A DNA stretch of 64,000 nucleotides, from NCBI RefSeq assembly GCF_007004545.3, contig NZ_CP045503.2:2388501-2452500 (forward strand), written 5' to 3'. The notes below the pieces were generated by a model. It saw only the letters and a program-made list of their open reading frames with translations, did not search any database and was not told where the DNA came from. Positions 1 through 9,010 of this stretch are shown here, piece after piece. The stretch comes from Shewanella eurypsychrophilus. GTDB taxonomy: Bacteria > Pseudomonadota > Gammaproteobacteria > Enterobacterales > Shewanellaceae. Every line of letters begins with the position of its first letter. Position 1 is the stretch's first letter. A program made the position numbers and the translations under genes.

Positions 1-2
1 TA

Positions 3-77
3 CGAGACTCTGCAATTCGTTTGATGGAGATGCGCAAGAAAATCGGCGCTGAGATGGAAGCGCATGTGACGACATAG
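3..77 (+). CDS. C-terminal end of an unidentified protein
   Basis: Only the last 24 codons and a TAG stop are in the window. The residues run RDSAIRLMEMRKKIG and then a short acidic and polar tail ending HVTT. The frame is open from the window edge and a clear terminator follows 17 bases after the stop, which supports a real gene end. The fragment is too short to assign a family. Confidence 0.55.
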   Translation, partial: RDSAIRLMEMRKKIGAEMEAHVTT

Positions 78-93
78 AATATATGATTAAAAC

Positions 94-119
94 AGGCACC
101 TTTTTGGGTGCCTTTTTTA
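94..119 (+). terminator. Intrinsic terminator of the truncated upstream gene
   Basis: GGCACC at 95-100 pairs with GGTGCC at 107-112 around a short T-rich loop. A run of T follows immediately. It separates the truncated gene from the dehydrogenase that starts at 153. Confidence 0.85.
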
Positions 120-152
120 TACCTGTCTTTAAAATAATCATTAGGAAGTGAG

Positions 153-1028
153 ATGGCGAAACTAGCATTTATCGGATTAGGGGTGATGGGCTATCCCATG
201 GCGGGACATTTGGTTAAGTCTGGTCATGAGGTTACCGTTTACAATCGTACTGAACAGAAAGCTCGAAATTGGGTCGCTGAATTTGGTGGTAAGTGTCTGC
301 TTACCCCTAAACTTGCCGCTCAGGGACAAGATATGGTGTTTATCTGTGTTGGCAATGATGACGATCTCAGACAAGTCACCTTAGGTGAAGATGGGGCTCT
401 ACAGGGCATGAACGCTGGCACAATCTTGGTCGATCATACAACTGCATCCGCCGATATTGCCAGAGAGATAGGCGCCATTGCAGCCAAAGCAGGCATAGGC
501 TTTCTCGATGCGCCAGTTTCTGGTGGACAGGCTGGTGCAGAAAATGGCGTGTTGACTGTGATGGCGGGTGGGGGTGAAGCTGATTTCTCCCGGGCTGTGC
601 CTATCATTAACGCATATTCTCGTTGTGTAGAGCGATTAGGTGAAATCGGGGCCGGTCAGTTGACTAAAATGGTTAATCAAATATGTATCGCAGGTGTGGT
701 ACAAGGCCTAGCTGAAGGACTGCACTTTGCTCGCAGTGCCGGACTCGACGGTGAAAAAGTCATTGAGGTGATCAGCAAGGGGGCTGCACAATCTTGGCAG
801 ATGGAAAACCGTTATCAAACCATGTGGCAAGGAGAATACAATCTTGGCTTTGCTGTCGATTGGATGAGAAAAGATCTCAATATTGCCCTGAATGAAGCGA
901 GAAAAAATGGCTCTCATTTACCTTTGACAGCACTGGTGGATCAGTTTTATTCAGAAGTTCAGGCAATTGGTGGCAGTAGATGGGATACCTCGAGCCTGCT
1001 GGCTAAGCTGGAAAGAAATCGTAAATAA
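153..1028 (+). CDS. 3-hydroxyisobutyrate dehydrogenase family oxidoreductase (beta-hydroxyacid dehydrogenase)
   Basis: This 291-residue protein has the layout of the NAD(P)-dependent beta-hydroxyacid dehydrogenase family. The N-terminal Rossmann motif GLGVMGYPMAGHL lies near residues 8-20. The substrate-binding signature DAPVSGGQAGAENG is near residues 119-132, and GAGQLTKMVNQ near residues 166-176 carries the expected catalytic lysine. Length is normal for the family. The substrate (3-hydroxyisobutyrate, tartronate semialdehyde, succinic semialdehyde or similar) cannot be read from sequence, and no valine-degradation genes are nearby to favour mmsB. A GAAGTGAG ribosome site precedes the ATG. 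It is a single gene bounded by terminators on both sides. Confidence 0.9.
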   Translation: MAKLAFIGLGVMGYPMAGHLVKSGHEVTVYNRTEQKARNWVAEFGGKCLLTPKLAAQGQDMVFICVGNDDDLRQVTLGEDGALQGMNAGTILVDHTTASADIAREIGAIAAKAGIGFLDAPVSGGQAGAENGVLTVMAGGGEADFSRAVPIINAYSRCVERLGEIGAGQLTKMVNQICIAGVVQGLAEGLHFARSAGLDGEKVIEVISKGAAQSWQMENRYQTMWQGEYNLGFAVDWMRKDLNIALNEARKNGSHLPLTALVDQFYSEVQAIGGSRWDTSSLLAKLERNRK

Positions 1029-1063
1029 TTCACTCTCGTATCGGTTTAAAAAGGTACCGACAT

Positions 1064-1092
1064 AAAAAAGGACTGAAATATCAGTCCTTTTT
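1064..1092. terminator. Bidirectional terminator between converging genes
   Basis: AAAAAAGGACTGA and TCAGTCCTTTTTT form a perfect stem around a 4-base loop, with A and T runs on either side. It can stop transcription from the dehydrogenase on plus and from cdd on minus. Confidence 0.9.
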
Positions 1093-1111
1093 TATTGGAG
1101 TATTGATAGGT

Positions 1112-2002
1112 TTATTCTGGGTCTAATACGATATGTTCGAGTTCTACTGCTGCGACGGCGTGTAGCGCATCCATCGTTGCACCGACTAGGGATATCTTGC
1201 CTTGGGCGGACTCTATCAAAACAGCCCGAGTTATTTCACTAAAGAGTCTGTTGTGGCGAGCCATGGTCGATAGTGCCATCTGCATGGGTAACATAGAGGG
1301 ATTAAATGCCGCATTTTCGGCATAACGTCCACAATACGTGGCGCTGTCAGCAGTTTCTAGCACCACTGCTGCGAAACTACTGGTGTAGGGGGCATAGCTT
1401 AGGCTTGCATGGTCTAAGGCTTCGATGATCATGGGATCTGAACTATCTAAACTTAGCTCATGGGTTTGCTTGGATAGCAGTGGGGCAGTGACATTAAGGT
1501 CGCTAGGGCCAAAAGCATAGGGTAAGTAATGCGTTAACGGCTGAGTCTTTTGCTCTGGAAGATGAATATTAACCTTTGAACCTTCGACTAATTCGTTCAT
1601 AAATTGACGGCAATGGCCGCAGGGAGAAAAATTTACTACGATATCGACGATCTGAGTCTCTCCACTGAGCCAGGCGTGGCTAATTGCACTCTGCTCAGCA
1701 TGAACAGAGTGAAACAGGGCTTCACCCTGAAGCTCCATATTTCCTCCCATATAGATATCGCCACTTTTTCCCTTAGCGATGGCACCCACATAAAAATCAC
1801 TGATAGGCGGCCTAGCAAGCGTTGCTGCTATGGGGAGTAAGGATAATAATAATTTATCCTCAGCTAAGCCACTCTCTTGTACTAGCATTGCTAATTGTTG
1901 TGCATCAATATGACCCGCAAAATCAGCGTGTAATAGTGGAATTAGCGCGTCTGAGAGTTTTGCTGGCAGCTGAGAAATACTGTTTATAAATCTATCTTGC
2001 AT
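1112..2002 (-). CDS. cdd: Cytidine deaminase
   Basis: The enzyme deaminates cytidine and deoxycytidine to the uridine forms in pyrimidine salvage. The zinc-site motifs are H-A-E at residues 101-103 and P-C-G-H-C with cysteines 128 and 131, matching the spacing of the homodimeric E. coli enzyme. A degenerate C-terminal second domain follows, as in enteric Cdd. The ATG at 2002 gives 296 residues, close to the usual 294, and has AGGA upstream. A longer reading begins at 2041 but adds 13 residues not expected in the family. It converges on the terminator at 1064-1092. Confidence 0.95.
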   Translation of the reverse strand: MQDRFINSISQLPAKLSDALIPLLHADFAGHIDAQQLAMLVQESGLAEDKLLLSLLPIAATLARPPISDFYVGAIAKGKSGDIYMGGNMELQGEALFHSVHAEQSAISHAWLSGETQIVDIVVNFSPCGHCRQFMNELVEGSKVNIHLPEQKTQPLTHYLPYAFGPSDLNVTAPLLSKQTHELSLDSSDPMIIEALDHASLSYAPYTSSFAAVVLETADSATYCGRYAENAAFNPSMLPMQMALSTMARHNRLFSEITRAVLIESAQGKISLVGATMDALHAVAAVELEHIVLDPE

Positions 2003-2099
2003 GTGCCATATCCTGATTTTTGTTAAATTATTGAAAATCATTTTAGTAAGTGTGTTTCATTTATAATGAGATCGAGGTCACACTTACTCTTAGTGGTAG

Positions 2100-3512
2100 C
2101 TACAAATTGCTAAGATAATGACATAAGGCTGTAAGTAACTTCTGCTTCTCTTCATCCGCCTCAGTATCATTAACGAGGTTTTCTAACCGCAGCATGTATT
2201 CTGGGTCATTGAGTCTGGACTGACAAAAGTCTCTCCACTTGTTTGACTCTGATTCATCTAAGGTCTCAGGGTAGTTTCGACCACGGTACCTAAATAGCAT
2301 CTCTTTTAATCTTGCATCATCAAAATCGAGTTCTAATGCGGCTAAATTCCGGGGCAAAGTATGGCGTATTATCTCCATCTTTTCTTTGTCTGCCGAGCTG
2401 AAGAAGCCGCCGCTGTATAGCTGGAAATCTGGATCTTGGCTTTCGCTATCATATTCTACATCGAAGACGGCAACCAATTTCTCCCTAAGCTCCGGGTGCT
2501 GTTTCAGTAATTTGTATTGTTCTCTGGCGAAGGCTTTATCAATATTAAGCCGCAGGGCAAGTTCGTCAGTGAGAATTTTGGGTGACGTTACGAAGGGACA
2601 TTTATTGATATGTATCTGTTTCACGCTGATAGGCAGTTCATCGGCAGCAAGATCGTCCCTGCGGGTATACATGCGCTGTCTTATCTGTTCTGCATCCAAT
2701 TCGATGAGAGGAGAGATGTCCATGGCAAGATTGACACAAATAATGGCATTTTTATTGCTGGAGTGATGAGCCACGGGAGCGATAAGGGTAGTACAGCCAT
2801 GTTCAGCACTGATTTTAGAGCTTACATGAACCAAGGGCAGCATGTTAAGGACATCGAGCTGTTTACTCACTTCCTGCTTTCGCCTTAGCTGAAAATAATA
2901 GTCGAATAGTTTTGGCTGTTTCTGTTTGATGAGCTTTGCCATATCAATGGTGGCATAAACATCAGACATCGCATCATGGGCCTTTTCATGGCTCAAGCCA
3001 TTCGCTTTGGTGAGATGCTCTAACTTAAAACTAGGCGTACCATCTTCTTTTAATGGCCATTCAATGCCTTCAGGTCTAAAGGCGTAACATGCTCTAACCA
3101 GATCGATAATGTCCCAGCGTGAATTTCCCTGTTGCCATTCACGTGCATAGGGATCGAAGAAGTTACGATAAAAGCCATAGCGGGTAACTTCATCGTCAAA
3201 ACGAATAGAATTGTATCCAGCAACACAGGTGTTTGCCTGGCTAAATTGTTCATGTACCTTAGCCATAAATTCGGCTTCTGGTATTCCTTTTAGATTAGCA
3301 AGTTGTGGCGTGATCCCTGTGATTAAAATGGCTTCAGGAGAGGGGAGGTAATCACTGGCTACTTTGCAATAAAAGGTCACAGGCTCAGAAATAATATTGA
3401 GCTCCATATCGGTTCTGATCCCGGCAAATTGTGAGGCTCTATCTTTAGCTGGGTTGGCGCCAAAGGTTTCATAATCGTGCCAGAAGATGGTGGTATTTGA
3501 ACTGTGGGACAT
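2100..3512 (-). CDS. sbcB: Exodeoxyribonuclease I
   Basis: A single-strand-specific 3'-to-5' DNA exonuclease of DNA repair and recombination. The DEDD-type exonuclease domain opens with HDYETFG (catalytic D and E near residues 12-15). SH3-like and C-terminal exonuclease I regions follow. At 470 residues it is full length. An aspartate-rich segment with H-D-A-M-S-D near residues 178-183 fits the third exonuclease motif. It lies upstream of cdd on the same strand with about 100 bases between them, so co-transcription is possible but not shown. Confidence 0.95.
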   Translation of the reverse strand: MSHSSNTTIFWHDYETFGANPAKDRASQFAGIRTDMELNIISEPVTFYCKVASDYLPSPEAILITGITPQLANLKGIPEAEFMAKVHEQFSQANTCVAGYNSIRFDDEVTRYGFYRNFFDPYAREWQQGNSRWDIIDLVRACYAFRPEGIEWPLKEDGTPSFKLEHLTKANGLSHEKAHDAMSDVYATIDMAKLIKQKQPKLFDYYFQLRRKQEVSKQLDVLNMLPLVHVSSKISAEHGCTTLIAPVAHHSSNKNAIICVNLAMDISPLIELDAEQIRQRMYTRRDDLAADELPISVKQIHINKCPFVTSPKILTDELALRLNIDKAFAREQYKLLKQHPELREKLVAVFDVEYDSESQDPDFQLYSGGFFSSADKEKMEIIRHTLPRNLAALELDFDDARLKEMLFRYRGRNYPETLDESESNKWRDFCQSRLNDPEYMLRLENLVNDTEADEEKQKLLTALCHYLSNL

Positions 3513-3798
3513 AGGAGATCAATTTCTGAAAATAGTTGTCAATAATCATAGCATTCTATTATATCCCTTGTCGTTAGCTCCTCTGCGCTATAGAGCTTAT
3601 CAGTTTGTTATTAAGTGAGAATAATGGCTTAAAATAGGTGTCTAGCAACATATTTAGCTGCTTACTGTGTTTTGTGTGATTAGCGGGTGTCTATATTCTT
3701 ATTTAAGTATGTGTATATTCTTTATTTTTAGTTGCTTAGCCGTATGGTGATGAATATAGATGCGAGGTACAATCACTTTATACTAAGAGGTAGTTAAG

Positions 3799-4605
3799 AT
3801 GTTTGAACCCCTGCTAACACAGCCAGAAATCATTACAGTAAATGGTCCGTCGAGATTTCAATTTAGATTAAAAGATACGATTAGTGATATTGGCTTGCTA
3901 CAAGCTCTCAGTGCTCATATTGGTGAGTTTATTACGGTAGAGGTTAATAGCAAATTATCCGTGCTATACCGTTTACATCCATTTTTGTCATTGGAAGTAC
4001 TCCCTCTGGAGCAAAAGCTCAGCACTAACGTCAGGTCTCTTAAGAGAGGATGTGGACAAGGTTGGCGTTTATTTTCGGGCCTAGGCATCTCACCAAGTTT
4101 ATGTAGCCAACAATTAAGGGCTGGTCTGAACATTGATATAGAGTTTGATGAATATGCGCAATTTTCAATGGGCCAAGTGTCTAACTGGCATCTGATCCCG
4201 CTTGAAGAAGATGTAAGGCTGTTTCATGAACCAAAGGAGCTGATGCATGCGCGGGCAATCATGTCACGTGAAGCATTAAAAGAGCCTGATACAGAGCAAA
4301 TATTACTTGAACTGTCTGAGGTAGAGAGTATAAGGAGTGATCTTTCTCGTTTTGCATGCAGTGAGCTAGTGATGCGAAACCCAGAGTTCAGTATTGAAGT
4401 ACTTAAGCTTGACGCACAACTATTACAAAAGAAACAATGGTTATCTCGAACTTTCAATCAATCAGTTGAACGACACAATTGGCAAAATGCCTCTAATCAC
4501 GCTGAGTCTAATGATGTTCAGATGCGAAAATTAGAGTATTATCGTCTGCTTTCGACTCCCGCCGTGAATGATATGATAGAGCAACTTATCTGCGATGAAG
4601 AGTAA
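3799..4605 (+). CDS. Conserved-looking hypothetical protein, 268 residues
   Basis: I do not recognise this protein. The ATG follows a good AAGAGG site. There is no signal peptide or membrane segment. The N-terminal half (to about residue 130) looks like a mixed alpha/beta fold rich in hydrophobic strands. The second half is charged and helical and probably coiled-coil. It lies 29 bases upstream of rlmA on the same strand and may be co-transcribed with it. The 285-base gap to sbcB holds its promoter region. The coding reading is clear, but no function is proposed. Confidence 0.75.
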   Translation: MFEPLLTQPEIITVNGPSRFQFRLKDTISDIGLLQALSAHIGEFITVEVNSKLSVLYRLHPFLSLEVLPLEQKLSTNVRSLKRGCGQGWRLFSGLGISPSLCSQQLRAGLNIDIEFDEYAQFSMGQVSNWHLIPLEEDVRLFHEPKELMHARAIMSREALKEPDTEQILLELSEVESIRSDLSRFACSELVMRNPEFSIEVLKLDAQLLQKKQWLSRTFNQSVERHNWQNASNHAESNDVQMRKLEYYRLLSTPAVNDMIEQLICDEE

Positions 4606-4634
4606 CCTTTACTATTTTATTTTTTGGATAAAAC

Positions 4635-5438
4635 ATGAATTACACCTGCCCTTTATGTAAAAAGCCTTTGAGCCTGGATGACACAACATGGAGCTGTTCA
4701 GATAATCATAGGTTTGATTGTGCAAAAGAGGGTTATGTCAATCTACTCCCAGTGCAAAAGAAGCGTTCTAAAGACCCTGGTGACAATAAAGAGATGATGT
4801 TTGCCAGAAGAGAGTTTCTGAATAAAGGCCATTATCAACTGCTGAGTGATCGGGTTATTGAACTTGCGCAGCTACATTGCCCAGATGCAAAACAAGGCCT
4901 AGATATAGGCTGTGGGGAAGGTTATTACTCTCATCGGCTGTTCGATGCTATGCCAGAGATGTCTTTGCAAGGGCTCGATATCTCCAAGTCTGCGTTAAAA
5001 TATGCCTCGAAACGATATAAACAGATGAGTTTTTGTGTCGCGAGTGCCTTTGAAATGCCATTCACTGATGAGCAGTTCGATTTTTTGCTTCGCATATACG
5101 CACCGTCTTTGGATGAGGAGTTAAGGCGTGTTATTAAACATGACGGTATCTTAATTACTGCTTCAGCAGGTAAAAACCACCATTTTGCATTAAAAGAACT
5201 TATTTACGAACAACCAAAACACCACATTGTCGAAAGCAGCCATATTGAGGGTTTCAAGTTAATACATAGAGAGAACCTAGAGTCTAACTTGGTGTTAAGC
5301 AATGAAGTTGATATCAGCCATTTTCTTAATATGACACCTTATAGTTGGAAGCTAACGGCGGAACAGAAAGCCCTGTTAATCAGTAATGGTTTGAAATGTG
5401 AGCTCGATTTTAAAATAGAAGTTTTTAAAGCGATTTGA
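4635..5438 (+). CDS. rlmA: 23S rRNA (guanine-N1) methyltransferase, RlmA type
   Basis: Predicted to methylate N1 of G745 of 23S rRNA using S-adenosylmethionine. The N-terminal zinc site has cysteines at 5, 8 and 21 and a histidine at 25, as in E. coli RlmA. The SAM-binding motif GLDIGCGEGYYSHRL lies near residues 93-107. The LRIYAPS stretch near residue 155 corresponds to the family's substrate region. Length (267) is normal. The ribosome site is weak (GGA upstream), so expression may be coupled to the hypothetical gene before it. Confidence 0.9.
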   Translation: MNYTCPLCKKPLSLDDTTWSCSDNHRFDCAKEGYVNLLPVQKKRSKDPGDNKEMMFARREFLNKGHYQLLSDRVIELAQLHCPDAKQGLDIGCGEGYYSHRLFDAMPEMSLQGLDISKSALKYASKRYKQMSFCVASAFEMPFTDEQFDFLLRIYAPSLDEELRRVIKHDGILITASAGKNHHFALKELIYEQPKHHIVESSHIEGFKLIHRENLESNLVLSNEVDISHFLNMTPYSWKLTAEQKALLISNGLKCELDFKIEVFKAI

Positions 5439-5573
5439 TTTTCATTAATAAATGTCGGTTAAAAAACAATCAAATGGTTGTTTTTAGTGTTTTTACACCA
5501 TTTTTATTTTATTGAAGTTAAAACAAGCAACAGAAAATAAAGCGAATTTAGGCTGAGATATTGTTTTTGTTTG

Positions 5574-5601
5574 TTGACATAGTCTGAGAATGATTTATAG
5601 T
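5574..5601 (+). promoter_or_regulatory. Sigma-70 promoter of the cold-shock gene
   Basis: TTGACA at 5574-5579 and TATAGT at 5596-5601 are separated by 16 bases, an almost consensus promoter. Transcription would start near 5608 and leave a leader of about 130 bases before the ATG at 5737. Long structured leaders are typical of cspA-family mRNAs. Confidence 0.7.
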
Positions 5602-5736
5602 GGATGCAGCTTGAAGGTTGGGCTTATTTCTATGTATCAATTCGATTCGTTCGTCCTGTTAACATAAGTAATACCGGCATATTCCAGCTCTACTGCCGTT
5701 TTGGCTTTAATTTATTTTAGTTACAGGATTTATATC

Positions 5737-5943
5737 ATGTCTCAAGTTACTGGCGTTGTTAAGTGGTTCAACTCTGACAAAGGTTTTGGATTTATCGAGC
5801 AAGAGTCTGGTCCAGACGTCTTCGTTCACTTCCGTGCGATTCAATCAGACGGTTTCAAAACTCTTGACGAAGGTCAGAAAGTTCAATTCACTGTGACTCA
5901 AGGTCAGAAAGGTCCACAAGCTGAAAACGTAACTATCGTTTAG
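5737..5943 (+). CDS. Cold-shock domain protein (CspA family)
   Basis: A 68-residue single cold-shock domain that binds single-stranded RNA or DNA and loosens RNA structure. The KGFGFI (RNP1) and VFVHF (RNP2) motifs are intact. The frame opens upstream at 5701, but the ATG at 5737 gives the standard N-terminus [12 protein letters not shown]. The 5' leader of about 130 bases points to post-transcriptional cold control. Which paralogue it is (cspA, C, D or E) cannot be decided here. Confidence 0.95.
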   Translation: MSQVTGVVKWFNSDKGFGFIEQESGPDVFVHFRAIQSDGFKTLDEGQKVQFTVTQGQKGPQAENVTIV

Positions 5944-5988
5944 GTTTAGACTTTCGATTAGCATTACGCTAATCCAAAAGAATTAGTA

Positions 5989-6019
5989 AGAGCTGCGATT
6001 TATCGCGGCTCTTTTTTTG
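5989..6019 (+). terminator. Terminator of the cold-shock gene
   Basis: AGAGCTGCGAT pairs with TCGCGGCTCT across a short loop and runs into seven or more T. It is positioned 46 bases after the stop codon. Confidence 0.9.
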
Positions 6020-6057
6020 TTTAAAAATCATTATTTTTAGATGATGATATCATTTAT

Positions 6058-6095
6058 CCTGCTTCCTGCTTCCTGCTTCCTGCTTCCTGCTTCCT
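6058..6095. repeat. Heptanucleotide tandem repeat, 5.4 copies
   Basis: Five perfect copies of CCTGCTT (6058-6092) are followed by a partial CCT. The array lies between genes and is not inside a reading frame. Copy number could vary by strand slippage, but no gene is obviously switched by it. Confidence 0.9.
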
Positions 6096-6184
6096 AAGGC
6101 TGTTGGCTCAACGAGTTTATCTAGTTGTCTGTGTGCTGCGTGAAACGCTATGAGTCCACTTTCTCACTAATATACGGACGAAGA

Positions 6185-6207
6185 AAAGACGCCTCGAAGG
6201 CGCCTTT
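6185..6207 (-). terminator. Probable terminator of the ABC transporter operon
   Basis: CGCCT and AGGCG pair around CGA, extended by AAAG and CTTT. Read on the minus strand, the stem is followed by a T-rich tract. It lies about 50 bases past the ATPase stop. Confidence 0.5.
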
Positions 6208-6246
6208 GTCATCTAATACCAATTGTCATCTAATACCAATTGGTAT
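6208..6246. repeat. 17-bp tandem duplication ending in a TACCAATTGGTA palindrome
   Basis: The 17 bases at 6208-6224 are repeated exactly at 6225-6241. The second copy completes a 14-bp perfect palindrome ATACCAATTGGTAT (6233-6246). The TAATACCAATT core recurs near 57777, so it is probably a dispersed element end. Confidence 0.75.
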
Positions 6247-6258
6247 AAGTAAGTGGTA

Positions 6259-7158
6259 CTAGGAAAATAGCTTATCTTCCAGGGTTCTGCCTTTTAACAG
6301 GGCTTTATATTTCCAGCCATGTTGAGCAAATAGGGTGAAAAGCTGGATTTCAATATCCTGAATCTCATTGATTGCGTAGTGAATTAGAAATTCATTATCC
6401 TGTTTAGGTATGACAGAGTTTACACCTATGATCTTTTCGACCTCTTTAATGAGCGTGTCACTATCACTAGACTGCATTGAAATCGTGATGTATTCATCAA
6501 GCAAATTTTCCTGCATAGAAACAGATTGACCCAATTCACCTTGATCTAAATAGAGTACCTGATCACAGAGCTTTTCGAGTTCATCTAAGTTATGAGAGCT
6601 GATCACGAAGGTAATATCTGCTGATAACGATTTGACCAATTCTCTGACCACCTTAGCATTTGCTGGATCTAAACCTGCAGTGGGTTCGTCGAGCAATACC
6701 AGAGAAGGTGAGCCAATCAAGGCTTGCGCAATTGAAGCTCGCTTGCTCATACCATGGCTTAATGCTGTGGGCTTTTGTTCTGTGACATCACTTAGACCAA
6801 CCAAAGACAGTACACGCTCACCTTCTGATTTCGCCTGTGCTTTTGAAAGTCCCTGCAAAGTGCCAAATAAGATAAATTGTGTCATTAAGCTTAGATTAGG
6901 ATCCAGTGTGGCATCTTGTGGTAGTGATGACACCTTACCCAGTAACTTCCTGCTACCAGGTGTCTCGCCCATGATAGTGACACTACCATTACTTGGCAGT
7001 AAATAACCACATAACAAGCTAAACAAGGTTGTCTTACCTGCGCCATTGGGGCCGACTAAGGCGATAGGAGCCCCAGCTTTTAGTGTCAGAGATACATTGT
7101 TTAACGCTAGCTTGCTGCCATAAGATTTACTGAGATTTGTGCACTGAATAAGGCTCAT
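6259..7158 (-). CDS. ABC transporter ATP-binding protein (ABC-2 exporter type)
   Basis: A 299-residue ATPase that energises the adjacent permease. Walker A GPNGAGKTT lies near residues 34-42. A variant signature (LSHGMSKRASIAQAL) is followed by Walker B LVLLDEPTAGLD and a switch histidine in ISSHNLDE. A C-terminal extension of about 80 residues follows. The ATG at 7158 has an AGGAG site and overlaps the permease stop as ATGA, so translation is coupled. A longer frame exists upstream but lies inside the permease gene. The architecture resembles NosF/CcmA-like or bacitracin-type exporters. The cargo is unknown. Confidence 0.9.
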   Translation of the reverse strand: MSLIQCTNLSKSYGSKLALNNVSLTLKAGAPIALVGPNGAGKTTLFSLLCGYLLPSNGSVTIMGETPGSRKLLGKVSSLPQDATLDPNLSLMTQFILFGTLQGLSKAQAKSEGERVLSLVGLSDVTEQKPTALSHGMSKRASIAQALIGSPSLVLLDEPTAGLDPANAKVVRELVKSLSADITFVISSHNLDELEKLCDQVLYLDQGELGQSVSMQENLLDEYITISMQSSDSDTLIKEVEKIIGVNSVIPKQDNEFLIHYAINEIQDIEIQLFTLFAQHGWKYKALLKGRTLEDKLFS

Positions 7159-7997
7159 AGTGAACTCCTTGTCATATAACTTCTGCCAAGGAAAAGTAAT
7201 ACCGCAGCCTGAATGAGTGGAATAGGGGCGTACATTAGACTTGAGAGACCTTGAGTATTTATCATTGTACTGAGTTGCGCACCTGGCAATACCCACTGTA
7301 ATAGCTCGCCGATAGCCGGAAACTGGCTATTTATAATGGCTAAGAATATGGCGCTTACCGCCCAGAGCAATATGGCGTAGATAGTCGCTTGCCTTGCTGA
7401 ACTGGCATATAAAGAGAGTAGGGCCATGAGCGCAGTATAGGGGAGTAAGATAATCAATAGATTAATAAAGACCATTAATCCGGAACCTAATGCAGGCATG
7501 AGTAAGCCTGTATCGCGGGACAGGGCTAAGACAATACTGGCTATAATGGTCAGTGATAGCAACAAAGATTGGATCATCATATGACCGATTAATCGGCCAA
7601 AGAATAAACTGTCCCTACCGGTTCTTAAGGTCAAAAATCGGAAGGTTCCTCTTTGTTTGTCTGAAGCAAACTGATCGGCAGAGACAAAGATGCTAAACAT
7701 AGGGAAAATATACAGCGCCGCAACCCAAAATATTGCCATCTCCGCGACCTGCCATTGGAAGAGCTTATCAACAGATGACTCACCAAAAACACTCGTAATA
7801 AGTTGCCTGAACTCTTGGCTTAATAGGATATCTGATGCACCTCTAATGGGGTAAAGTAAGATCAGTAACCACACCAGTGCAAAAGCGGTAAGCGCGATAA
7901 GTCCTTTCGGATTAAATAACAGTTTTTTTAATTCAAATTTGGCAATAATGAGCGTGTTACGCACAAAGCCATTGTTTAAGTTCGCTTCCAAAATCAT
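7155..7997 (-). CDS. ABC-2 type transporter permease
   Basis: A 280-residue integral membrane protein with about six hydrophobic segments, starting near residues 33-50 and ending near residues 262-273. The soluble loop after the first helix (residues 51-88) fits ABC-2 permeases such as NosY. It is the first gene of a two-gene operon with the ATPase. The ATG at 7997 abuts the 47-bp tandem repeats upstream. The first four codons (ATGATTTTGGAA) are also present in each repeat. No good Shine-Dalgarno is correctly spaced, as AAGGG touches the start codon, so a downstream start cannot be excluded. Confidence 0.85.
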   Translation of the reverse strand: MILEANLNNGFVRNTLIIAKFELKKLLFNPKGLIALTAFALVWLLILLYPIRGASDILLSQEFRQLITSVFGESSVDKLFQWQVAEMAIFWVAALYIFPMFSIFVSADQFASDKQRGTFRFLTLRTGRDSLFFGRLIGHMMIQSLLLSLTIIASIVLALSRDTGLLMPALGSGLMVFINLLIILLPYTALMALLSLYASSARQATIYAILLWAVSAIFLAIINSQFPAIGELLQWVLPGAQLSTMINTQGLSSLMYAPIPLIQAAVLLFLGRSYMTRSSL

Positions 7998-8002
7998 CCC
8001 TT

Positions 8003-8191
8003 AATGGTTAACAAAAATATGTGTTGTCAGGTTTCCAAAATCATACATGAATGGATAACAAAAATATGTGTTGTCAGGTTTCCAAAATCATACATGAATG
8101 GATAACAAAAATATGTGTTGCCAGGTTTCCAAAATCATACATGAATGGTTAGCAAAAAATATGTGTTGTCAGGTTTCCAAAATCATACATG
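8003..8191. repeat. 47-bp tandem repeat, four copies, upstream of the ABC permease
   Basis: Units begin at 8003, 8050, 8097 and 8144. The last is 48 bp because of one extra A, and sequence divergence is very low. A partial unit at 7987-8002 lies within the permease start. Read on the minus strand, every unit contains ATGATTTTGGAA, the permease's first codons, followed by ACC and TGA, so each encodes a five-residue mini reading frame. The array is contiguous, without spacers. Confidence 0.9.
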
Positions 8192-8228
8192 AACGGCAGA
8201 ACAAGTATTGTTAATACTGACATATCAA

Positions 8229-8879
8229 TTAATTGAGTAAATCGTGTAGTGCCTCTTTTAATTGGGCAACTTCTTGCTCAAGCTTGGTCACTCGAGCGGT
8301 TAAATCTTGATTTTCTTGTTGAGTTACATTGCTAGCAACAAGAGGTATCGACACTGGTGCAGAGCTTGTTTCATGGGCCTGATCTGAAAATAATCCGATA
8401 AAACGAGAATCCCTTCTTCCTGGCTCCCTGGCAAGCTGTTTTACAAGAGGGGGCTCAGCTTGAGCTAAAGAAGCTAATGTCTTGTCGACCTCACTTACAT
8501 CAGCGAACGGATATAAGCGGCCACTTCTGCTCTTTAGTTCGCCAGGTGTCTGTGGGCCTCGAAGCAGCAATAAACATATTACAGCGAATTGGGCTTTACT
8601 AAACTGAAGATCGCTAAATTCAGTATTACAAAATCTATGTTTATATTTAATGACTCTGGAACCAAAGCCTGATTGGTCTGTGACAAACCTGAGTTTCATT
8701 AAAGAATCTATGGCTATTTGAGTGTCAGACTCAGACATAGCGAGTACTGGCTCTCGGCTCGATTTCTGATTACAAGCCAAGGTGAGTGAGTTAAGCGACA
8801 ATGGATATTGTTCCGGTGTGGTGACTTCTTTTTCAAGAAGACAACCAATAATTCTTGCTTCGTGGAGTGATAGGTTCAT
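8229..8879 (-). CDS. yceH: YceH family protein (DUF480)
   Basis: A 216-residue protein matching the YceH/UPF0502 family: an N-terminal [18 protein letters not shown], then two winged-helix-like segments with [12 protein letters not shown] and [12 protein letters not shown]. The C-terminus (residues 185-213) is a predicted coiled coil. The biochemical role is not established in the family. The gene stands alone between the repeat array and the terminator at 8894. Confidence 0.88.
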   Translation of the reverse strand: MNLSLHEARIIGCLLEKEVTTPEQYPLSLNSLTLACNQKSSREPVLAMSESDTQIAIDSLMKLRFVTDQSGFGSRVIKYKHRFCNTEFSDLQFSKAQFAVICLLLLRGPQTPGELKSRSGRLYPFADVSEVDKTLASLAQAEPPLVKQLAREPGRRDSRFIGLFSDQAHETSSAPVSIPLVASNVTQQENQDLTARVTKLEQEVAQLKEALHDLLN

Positions 8880-8893
8880 GGTATTTTACTCAT

Positions 8894-8933
8894 AAAAAAA
8901 AGCATGACTTTGTTATAACAGAGTCATGCTTTT
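8894..8933 (-). terminator. Terminator of the S1-domain gene
   Basis: AGCATGACTTTG (8901-8912) pairs with CAGAGTCATGCT (8919-8930). On the minus strand the stem is followed by eight T. It lies about 75 bases beyond the stop of the gene at 9011-9847. Confidence 0.85.
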
Positions 8934-9010
8934 AATCAAAGAGTCAAACTATAGGTTATCTACTTAATGCATGATAACTAGTCAACAATCTATAATCTTG
9001 AGGAAAAATA

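Noticed and set aside
8003..8191. Regular 47-bp repeats could suggest a CRISPR array
   Set aside because: Units are contiguous with no spacers, and no cas genes are in the window.
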